Below, one piece after another: positions 1-4,939 of a stretch of 5,788 nt of DNA (its first letter is position 1; every line of letters starts with the position of its first letter). The stretch covers positions 1-5,788 of the forward strand of contig JAUWXJ010000149.1 of assembly GCA_030616425.1 (NCBI GenBank). Direction: 5' to 3'. Position numbers and translations under genes: made by a program. The notes under the pieces are model-generated. The model ran no database searches, was not told the DNA's origin, and saw only the letters and a program-made list of their open reading frames with translations. Origin of the DNA: Desulfobacterales bacterium (GTDB taxonomy: Bacteria > Desulfobacterota > Desulfobacteria > Desulfobacterales > C00003060).

Positions 1-1
1 T

Positions 2-442
2 GTGGCAGACCAGCGTGCCAAGGCCGGGCATAGCACCCCTGCCCGCCAAGGCCTCCCTGCCGGCAACGCTTGGCAAGTTGTCGGCCATCTCTCACGCGAG
101 ACGGAAGGACGCAAGGCAGACATGGCGGTGGCAGGCGGGGACCTCGAGGGGGCGTTTGTGGCGTTTTTCAAGGAGCTGCTCCACAGATATTTTGCTGACC
201 TCAGGCCCACCATGACAAAACCACGGCTCATTACCGGAAGAGATCTAATCGATCATTTCGGCCTGACCCCTTCTGAGCTTTTTGGAAAATTGCTTCAGAA
301 AGTGGAAGAAGCGAGGTTGAGCCAGGAGATCCAAACAAAGGATGAAGCCTTGGGGCTCGTGTCCAGATTACTTCAATTGGAGGGCGATGCCGGGATCGAA
401 CCGGCGACACCAAGCTCCGGAGGCTTGTGCTCTATCCGCTGA
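2..442 (+). CDS. CCA tRNA nucleotidyltransferase / poly(A) polymerase family protein, C-terminal part (5' end outside window)
   Basis: The reading frame is open from the window edge, so the gene starts upstream; the GTG at position 2 is not a real start. Of the 146 visible residues, about 75-125 (RPT..KPRLITGRDLIDHFGLTP, then LFGKLL..VEEARL..EIQTKDEAL) resemble the C-terminal RNA-binding region of class II CCA-adding enzymes, where a TG+DLI..GL.PG motif is followed by an EAR..GEI.T+EEAL helix. Such enzymes add or repair the 3' CCA of tRNAs in the cytoplasm; related family members add poly(A). The nucleotidyltransferase head and HD-type domain would be upstream and are not seen. The family-like sequence ends near residue 126. 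The last 20 residues (GDAGIEPATP...) are the complement of a tRNA gene, and the stop codon lies inside the tRNA D-arm. The family assignment rests on remembered motifs from a partial protein. The first 50 residues are poorly recognisable. Confidence 0.65.
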   Translation: MADQRAKAGHSTPARQGLPAGNAWQVVGHLSRETEGRKADMAVAGGDLEGAFVAFFKELLHRYFADLRPTMTKPRLITGRDLIDHFGLTPSELFGKLLQKVEEARLSQEIQTKDEALGLVSRLLQLEGDAGIEPATPSSGGLCSIR

Positions 443-453
443 GCTAATCGCCC
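378..453 (-). tRNA. tRNA-Arg (anticodon CCG)
   Basis: Read on the minus strand, the 76 bases fold as a full cloverleaf: acceptor GGGCGAT/ATCGCCC, T8 A9, D-stem GCTC/GAGC with loop AGCGGATA, anticodon stem CAAGC/GCTTG with loop CTCCGGA, a 5-base variable loop, T-stem GCCGG/CCGGC with loop TTCGATC, and an encoded 3' CCA at 380-378. The anticodon CCG (plus-strand 418-420) reads the arginine codon CGG. A20 in the D-loop and C35 agree with known arginine identity elements. The discriminator (position 73, base 381) is U, although bacterial tRNA-Arg normally has A or G there. The base before the 5' end is A, so it could pair with U73 as an eighth acceptor pair if processing left it on. The gene is convergent with, and almost wholly inside, the 3' end of the CCA-adding enzyme gene. 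No clear terminator with a T-run is seen beyond its 3' end. Confidence 0.95.
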
Positions 454-472
454 TCAAACAAGACAGGTAACA

Positions 473-500
473 CCCTTATCCTTTTGCTCTTTCTTGTCAA
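473..500 (-). promoter_or_regulatory. possible promoter of the tRNA-Arg gene
   Basis: On the minus strand a perfect -35 hexamer, TTGACA, occupies 500-495, about 42 bases before the mature tRNA 5' end. The best -10 at a normal distance is weak: TAAGGG (478-473) after a 16-base spacer. Distance and orientation fit a short tRNA leader, but only the -35 is convincing. Confidence 0.3.
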
Positions 501-524
501 GTGAGATTTTAGGCCTCTTTATAC

Positions 525-553
525 TTGAATTATGTGTGCAGTGTAATTATATT
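525..553 (+). promoter_or_regulatory. likely sigma-70 promoter for the ClpX-like gene
   Basis: TTGAAT (525-530) and TATATT (548-553) are separated by exactly 17 bases in an AT-rich stretch, each one or two bases from consensus. Transcription would begin near 560, giving a leader of about 40 bases before the ATG at 602. The divergent tRNA gene on the other side makes this spacer the natural promoter region. This is a sequence match only. Confidence 0.45.
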
Positions 554-601
554 TGTATTGCGGCATATGGAATTGTAACAAATACATGGGGGTACGATGT
601 C

Positions 602-2362
602 ATGAGTGACAAAAACGAAAAACTGCCGGATCCTAAAGAGATCGAGCAAGAAATCAGTGAGTTCCTGTCAAAAAAATTCGGTGGCCGCGTAAAGTTGATA
701 GCCCCTGTTGTCCTTCCTCAGGAGGCTCCCTTTGAGAAGGATGAGCAAGAAGAACCCCCGAAGGAAAGAAAGATCGACTTTTCGTTGAAGCCTGAGGAAC
801 TTGAGGCCTATCTCCAGCAATACATAGTCAAGCAGGATCAAGCCAAGGCAATCTTGGCCACAAAGATCTGTACACATTTTAATCGAATCAAGCACGCGGA
901 ATCTTCGGACGAAAGCAATGAAGAAATAGTTGGTCAAATCAAGAATAACATCCTTATGATTGGGCCTACTGGTGTGGGTAAGACTTACATGATTAAATTG
1001 ATCGCCCAAAAGATCGGCGTCCCTTTTGTAAAAGGTGATGCCACAAAATTCAGCGAAACCGGCTATGTCGGAGGTGATGTGGAAGACCTGGTTCGGGACT
1101 TGGTACGCGAAGCAGACGGCGACATTGAATGGGCCGAGCATGGCATCATCTATATCGATGAGATCGACAAAATTGCCTCCAGTACGAATCTCATAGGGCC
1201 TGATGTTTCCCGCACTGGCGTTCAGAGGGCACTTTTAAAACCAATGGAAGAAACAGAAGTTGACCTGAAGGTCCCTCACGATCCTATCTCAATGCTTGAG
1301 GAAATCGAACGCTACCGCAAAACCGGCAAGAAGAAGAAGAGGATCGTCAATACCAGGAATATCCTTTTCGTTATGAGTGGCACCTTTACCGAGCTTGCAG
1401 AGTTAATCAAAAAACGGATATTGGATCAGGGTATCGGTTTTGGGGCATCGGTTACCAGTCGGTCAGAAAGAGTCGATTACCTGAGACATACCAAGCCTGA
1501 AGATCTGATCAAGTTTGGTTTTGAGACCGAGTTTATCGGACGGCTCCCGGTAGTTTCGGTGTTTGAAAAACTCACCGAAGACGACCTTTACGCGATCCTA
1601 AAAAATCCGAATAATCCTGTGACACTCAGCAAGAAACTGGACTTCAAGGCATACGATGTATCTGTCAAGTTTGAAGACGGGGCTCTTCGAGCCCTGGCCC
1701 GTCTTGCCTGTGATGAACAAACCGGGGCTCGTGGACTGGTGAGTGCCATCGAGAAGGTCTTGTTGCAGTTTGAAAAGAAACTGCCATCTACGAGTATAAA
1801 GAAGCTGTCGGTGACAGAAGAGGTCGTGAAGGACCCCGATGGCATGCTCCAAAAACTCATGTCAACGCCTGATGATCCGGCGTGGGCAGAGCTTTACGAA
1901 AAGCTGGTGCAATATGAAAAGGAATCAGTCAAACAATATGTAAAGACCAACCAGAGTGTGCTGGCTGAAAAATCTAAGATCGCTCTCACCCCTTCGCGGA
2001 TCGACTTGATTGCCGATCTCTACGGCAAGGGCACCTCCGAGATAAACGCTGTTATAACAAAGATAGAGACTTACTATGACCAAATTAAGAAGGTAGAGGC
2101 CTATTTCCATAAAACCCATGACCTGAATATCAAACTGGATGAAGGTGCCGTAGACGTTATTATCTCGCAGATGTATTCTTCTCCGACAGCACTAGGAGAT
2201 TTCTATAAGGAGTTGACAACCAACTTTGAATACGGTTTTAAACTCATCCGCGACAGGGTCGGCCAGCAGCATTTTGTGATCACCAAAGAGGCCCTGAAAA
2301 ACCCTGAGGAGTTTTTCAATAACTTAGTGAAAAAAATCTATGCGGAAACTTCCCAATCATAG
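602..2362 (+). CDS. ClpX/HslU-type AAA+ unfoldase with C-terminal extension and no zinc-binding domain
   Basis: This 586-residue cytoplasmic AAA+ ATPase is predicted to form a ring that unfolds proteins with ATP. Visible motifs in order: Walker A GPTGVGKT (121-128), pore loop GYVG (154-157), Walker B IIYIDEID (182-189), HslU-like DVSRTGVQRALL (201-212), sensor-1 region ILFVMSGTF (254-262), ClpP-docking-type IGF (278-280), FIGR arginine finger (311-314) and sensor-2 GAR (375-377). Residues 1-60 are charged and contain no cysteine, so the zinc-binding domain of true ClpX is absent. The loop that carries RKH in ClpX is replaced by a longer, lysine-rich stretch (about 220-250). Residues about 412-586 extend beyond ClpX; 506-568 look like a worn second copy of the small domain at 351-413. 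The ATG at 602 follows a GGGGG tract at 588-592; the frame extends back to a TTG at 494, but that would read through the promoter. No clpP or hslV is adjacent. The superfamily is certain, but partner and substrates are unknown, so no clpX symbol is given. Confidence 0.9.
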   Translation: MSDKNEKLPDPKEIEQEISEFLSKKFGGRVKLIAPVVLPQEAPFEKDEQEEPPKERKIDFSLKPEELEAYLQQYIVKQDQAKAILATKICTHFNRIKHAESSDESNEEIVGQIKNNILMIGPTGVGKTYMIKLIAQKIGVPFVKGDATKFSETGYVGGDVEDLVRDLVREADGDIEWAEHGIIYIDEIDKIASSTNLIGPDVSRTGVQRALLKPMEETEVDLKVPHDPISMLEEIERYRKTGKKKKRIVNTRNILFVMSGTFTELAELIKKRILDQGIGFGASVTSRSERVDYLRHTKPEDLIKFGFETEFIGRLPVVSVFEKLTEDDLYAILKNPNNPVTLSKKLDFKAYDVSVKFEDGALRALARLACDEQTGARGLVSAIEKVLLQFEKKLPSTSIKKLSVTEEVVKDPDGMLQKLMSTPDDPAWAELYEKLVQYEKESVKQYVKTNQSVLAEKSKIALTPSRIDLIADLYGKGTSEINAVITKIETYYDQIKKVEAYFHKTHDLNIKLDEGAVDVIISQMYSSPTALGDFYKELTTNFEYGFKLIRDRVGQQHFVITKEALKNPEEFFNNLVKKIYAETSQS

Positions 2363-2363
2363 T

Positions 2364-2380
2364 CCAATGCTTCGCATTGG
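2364..2380 (+). repeat. short perfect hairpin after the ClpX-like gene
   Basis: CCAATGC-TTC-GCATTGG is a perfect 7-bp stem starting two bases after the stop codon. It is not followed by a run of T (TTAAATCC instead), so it is a weak candidate for an intrinsic terminator. It may instead be an mRNA-stabilising hairpin or a small interspersed palindrome. Confidence 0.6.
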
Positions 2381-2382
2381 TT

Positions 2383-2399
2383 AAATCCGAAATCCGGAT
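2383..2399 (+). repeat. tandem AAATCCG heptamer overlapping a small hairpin
   Basis: AAATCCG occurs twice head to tail (2383-2389 and 2390-2396). The same bases also give a 5-bp stem, ATCCG (2385-2389) with CGGAT (2395-2399), around a 5-base loop. It directly follows the 2364 hairpin. No function can be read from it; the rest of the gap up to the ahbC start (2400-2476) shows no convincing promoter. Confidence 0.5.
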
Positions 2400-2492
2400 A
2401 TCGCACTCTTTTCAAGCATTATTCGAATCGTGGAGCTAAGTTCATGTCTCAATTTTAGTTATGTCCAAAATATTACAGGGGCATGGTCGCCT

Positions 2493-3677
2493 ATGATCGG
2501 TATATCTAAATTATACTGCGGTACGGTTGAGCCTTCGGACGCCCTGCGCTACGGAAGAGAGTCGCGCAGCCTCCCGTCTCACCTCCTGCAGTTCTCCTCG
2601 GATAAGCGCCCAGTGGTTGTGTGGAATGTCACCCGGAGGTGCAACCTGAAGTGTATTCACTGCTATGCTCATGCCAAGGACTCCTCTTTCAAGAATGAAC
2701 TGACTACCGATGAAGGGAAGGCCCTCTTGGATGACCTTGCGCAGTTCGGTGTGCCGGTTATCCTGTTTTCTGGCGGCGAACCAGTGATGCGCAAGGACTT
2801 GCCGGAACTGGCCCGTTATGCTGTGGAACATGGAATGCGTGCAGTGATTTCTACGAACGGCACGTTGATTACTCCTGAAAAGGCCCGGCTCTTTAAGGAG
2901 ATCGGCCTTTCTTACGTGGGGATAAGCATTGACGGCATGGAGGAGGTTAACGACCGATTCAGGGGTGTAAAAGGGGCCTTTCAAAACGCATTGAACGGAA
3001 TACGAAACTGTCAAGAAGCAGGTATCAAGGTCGGGCTCCGTTTCACTATTAACAAGTTGAATGCAGCAGAGATCCCCGCCATATTTGATCTCATTGAGGA
3101 TATGAATGTGCCGAGGATCTGTTTTTACCACCTGGTTTATGCTGGACGCGGATCGGAATTGGTTGAACAGGACCTGAGCCACGAAGAGACCCGTGCCGTG
3201 GTAGACCTGATCATGGACCGCACCAAGGACCTCCACGACCGGGGCAAGCCCAAGGAGGTGCTGACAGTGGACAATCATGCAGATGGCCCTTATCTTTATC
3301 AGCGCCTCTGCAAAGAGGACCCGGAGCGGGCCAAGGAGGTGCTGGAACTCTTGAAGATGAACGAAGGGAACAACTCTGGTCGTGGTATCGGGTGTGTTAG
3401 CTGGGATGGCCGCGTCCATGCTGATCAGTTCTGGCGGCATTATAGCTTTGGCAACGTGAGAGAGCGCCCGTTTAGTGAAATCTGGACTGACACGTCAAAC
3501 AGTCTTATGAAAAAGCTCAAGGACAAGAAGAGGTATGTCAAAGGGCGTTGCGCCGAGTGCCGATGGCTTGACATTTGTGCCGGAAACTTCCGGGTTCGAC
3601 CTGAGGCTGTAACAGGAGACCTATGGGCACCTGACCCTGCGTGTTATCTTACTGACCAGGAGATTGGCATTCAGTAA
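2493..3677 (+). CDS. ahbC: AhbC: radical SAM 12,18-didecarboxysiroheme deacetylase (NirJ-type)
   Basis: The predicted 394-residue enzyme removes the two acetate side chains of 12,18-didecarboxysiroheme to give iron-coproporphyrin III, the third step of the siroheme-dependent (Ahb) heme pathway. The radical SAM motif CNLKCIHC has Cys50, Cys54 and Cys57 for the SAM-binding [4Fe-4S] cluster, and GGEP follows at 94-97. The C-terminal half has a cysteine set suited to an auxiliary cluster: Cys301, Cys353, Cys356, Cys362 and Cys384. The N-terminus MIGISKLYCGTVEPSDALRYG is characteristic of AhbC/NirJ proteins and supports the ATG at 2493, with AGGGG at 2477-2481 as ribosome binding site. The frame stays open back to a GTG at 2430, which would add 21 residues of no family character. 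Next come hemB and an AhbD-like gene, which favours AhbC over the heme d1 enzyme NirJ; no other nir gene is seen. ahbA and ahbB are not in the window. Confidence 0.87.
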   Translation: MIGISKLYCGTVEPSDALRYGRESRSLPSHLLQFSSDKRPVVVWNVTRRCNLKCIHCYAHAKDSSFKNELTTDEGKALLDDLAQFGVPVILFSGGEPVMRKDLPELARYAVEHGMRAVISTNGTLITPEKARLFKEIGLSYVGISIDGMEEVNDRFRGVKGAFQNALNGIRNCQEAGIKVGLRFTINKLNAAEIPAIFDLIEDMNVPRICFYHLVYAGRGSELVEQDLSHEETRAVVDLIMDRTKDLHDRGKPKEVLTVDNHADGPYLYQRLCKEDPERAKEVLELLKMNEGNNSGRGIGCVSWDGRVHADQFWRHYSFGNVRERPFSEIWTDTSNSLMKKLKDKKRYVKGRCAECRWLDICAGNFRVRPEAVTGDLWAPDPACYLTDQEIGIQ

Positions 3678-3712
3678 CGTCTAATGGCAGTCATCTTTTG
3701 TGGTTCTTAGTT

Positions 3713-3856
3713 AGTTTCCATCCATAAATGGCTTTTTTCCCGATGAGCGGCGTTCTCCGCGGGTTTCCGTCTGCGACGTACTTCGTGTACGCCTCAACGA
3801 AAACCCTTGAGCGGCCTTGCTCACCGAAAAAACTCCTCATTTATGAATTGGAAACT
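3713..3856. repeat. 144-base imperfect palindrome, possible MITE-like or REP-like element
   Basis: The ends are inverted copies of each other: AGTTTCCATCCATAAATG (3713-3730) against CATTTATGAATTGGAAACT (3838-3856). The pairing continues inward through T6/A6 (3733-3738 and 3827-3832), GATGAG/CTCACC-type bases, and GGGTTTCCGT (3761-3770) against ACGAAAACCC (3798-3807). It closes on a perfect central hairpin CGTAC-TTCGT-GTACG (3777-3791). The centre of the small hairpin (3784) coincides with the midpoint of the outer ends (3784.5), so this is one structure. It lies between ahbC and hemB and has no coding potential that I recognise. It could be a non-autonomous mobile element, an interspersed palindromic repeat or an RNA-level regulator; the sequence alone does not decide. 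Confidence 0.75.
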
Positions 3857-3870
3857 TATTTAGTGCTCAT

Positions 3871-3881
3871 TGTGTTATAGG
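3871..3881 (+). promoter_or_regulatory. weak extended -10 candidate upstream of hemB
   Basis: TGTTATAGG (3873-3881) fits an extended -10 (TG-N-TATAGG), lying just outside the palindrome and about 80 bases before the hemB start. No good -35 is found at the proper distance. If it is real, hemB and ahbD could be transcribed separately from ahbC. Confidence 0.2.
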
Positions 3882-3882
3882 G

Positions 3883-3900
3883 CATTTATGGACGGACACT
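3883..3900 (+). repeat. third copy of the palindrome's terminal 18-mer
   Basis: CATTTATGGACGGACACT matches the reverse complement of the left palindrome end (3713-3730) at 16 of 18 positions, better than the right end at 3838-3856 does. It lies in the same orientation as that right end, 26 bases further on. It may be the true outer right end of a larger (about 188-base) element, or a leftover of a second insertion. Confidence 0.6.
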
Positions 3901-3945
3901 AGTTAATTCTGAGCCTGACCCATGACTTCCGAGCCCTAATCAACT

Positions 3946-3952
3946 AGAGGAG
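3946..3952 (+). promoter_or_regulatory. strong ribosome binding site of hemB
   Basis: AGAGGAG ends six bases before the ATG at 3959. It is the best Shine-Dalgarno sequence in the window and fixes the hemB start. Confidence 0.8.
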
Positions 3953-3958
3953 TAAATC

Positions 3959-4939
3959 ATGCTTTTTCCAGATTACAGGCCGAGACGCTTGCGGCAGAAT
4001 GAGAATTTTAGGCGTATGATACGCGAGACACAACTATCGGTTGACAACCTGATCCTGCCCCTGTTTTCCGTAGAGGGGAAGGGGGTTAAGAGCCCCATCC
4101 CATCAATGCCTGGACACTATCAGCTCTCTGTGGAGAACATCGTAAAAGAGGGTAAGGTTGCGCGCGATCTAGGTATCCCGGCTGTGATGATTTTTGGTAT
4201 CCCCAAGAAAAAAGATAGCTTAGCCATGTCAGCCTATGCCAAGAATGGAATCGTTCAAAAGACCGTAAAGGCATTGAAGAACAAGGTCAAAGACTTGATC
4301 GTCATAACCGATGTATGTCTGTGTGAGTATACCGACCATGGACACTGTGGCGTGGTGCAGGACGGTATCATAGAGAATGATGCGACGCTAGATCTTTTGG
4401 CGCGCGCAGCCGTGTCCCATGCTCAGGCGGGTGCCGATATGGTGGCACCTTCTGATATGATGGACGGTCGTGTGGCTGCAGTACGCGAGGCTCTCGATGA
4501 AAACGGTTTTGAGATCACACCCATCATGTCGTATGCTGCAAAATACTGCTCTGCTTTTTACTATCCTTTCCGCCAGGCAGCCGAGTCAGCCCCAAAATTT
4601 GGGGATCGCCGTACCTATCAGATGGATCCTGCTAACAGCCTGGAAGCGATTCGTGAGGTGACTATGGATATGGAAGAAGGGGCTGATATTATCATGGTAA
4701 AACCTGCTCTTGCCTACCTGGACGTTATCTTCCGGATTCGTCAGGAAATCGATTTGCCCATAGCAGCCTATAACGTAAGCGGCGAATTTGCCATGATCAA
4801 GGCGGCCGACAAGCTCGGATGGCTTGACGGCAACCAGGTCATGATGGAATCACTAACTGCCATCAAACGGGCTGGCGCAGACATGATCCTTACCTATTTT
4901 GCAAAAGAAGCGGCAAGTAAGTTGGCCAGCCGTGCATAA
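3959..4939 (+). CDS. hemB: HemB: porphobilinogen synthase (delta-aminolevulinic acid dehydratase)
   Basis: This cytoplasmic enzyme condenses two 5-aminolevulinate molecules to porphobilinogen, an early step shared by heme, siroheme and cobalamin synthesis. At 326 residues it is full length for the family. The active-site zinc cysteines are in DVCLCEYTDHGHCG as Cys120, Cys122 and Cys130, so this is the zinc-dependent type and not the aspartate-rich magnesium type. The two Schiff-base lysines are Lys195 (SYAAKY) and Lys248 (IMVKPA). The N-terminal PRRLRQNENFRRMIRET and YNVSGEFAMIKAA (271-283) are family hallmarks. The start follows a strong ribosome binding site. Its stop overlaps the proposed GTG start of ahbD by 8 bases, which suggests translational coupling, and it lies 281 bases after ahbC. 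Placement between two Ahb radical SAM genes links the start of the tetrapyrrole route to its heme-forming end. Nothing is missing or truncated. Confidence 0.98.
   Translation: MLFPDYRPRRLRQNENFRRMIRETQLSVDNLILPLFSVEGKGVKSPIPSMPGHYQLSVENIVKEGKVARDLGIPAVMIFGIPKKKDSLAMSAYAKNGIVQKTVKALKNKVKDLIVITDVCLCEYTDHGHCGVVQDGIIENDATLDLLARAAVSHAQAGADMVAPSDMMDGRVAAVREALDENGFEITPIMSYAAKYCSAFYYPFRQAAESAPKFGDRRTYQMDPANSLEAIREVTMDMEEGADIIMVKPALAYLDVIFRIRQEIDLPIAAYNVSGEFAMIKAADKLGWLDGNQVMMESLTAIKRAGADMILTYFAKEAASKLASRA

Noticed and set aside
494..601. Upstream extension of the ClpX-like protein to a TTG start (36 extra residues)
   Set aside because: The stretch is AT-rich, holds the promoter-like hexamers and gives a hydrophobic, cysteine-containing peptide unlike the charged start of the protein. 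The ATG at 602 is preceded by a purine tract at a suitable distance.
2430..2492. GTG start adding 21 residues to AhbC
   Set aside because: The family-typical N-terminus begins exactly at the ATG at 2493, with AGGGG upstream; the added residues have no family character.
2511..3440. 309-codon open frame on the minus strand
   Set aside because: It is antisense to ahbC, whose frame carries all radical SAM and auxiliary-cluster cysteines. The antisense translation has no recognisable motif.
3727..3740. T-run after the left palindrome end as an intrinsic terminator of ahbC
   Set aside because: The T6 tract lies inside the left arm of the large palindrome, and no independent stable GC-rich stem directly precedes it. 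ATCCATAAATGGC gives only a weak AT-rich stem.
3899..3947. CTAGTT/AACTAG inverted repeat around the hemB leader as an operator or riboswitch
   Set aside because: Six pairs over a 37-base loop is close to chance in AT-rich DNA, and no conserved riboswitch core could be seen in the leader.
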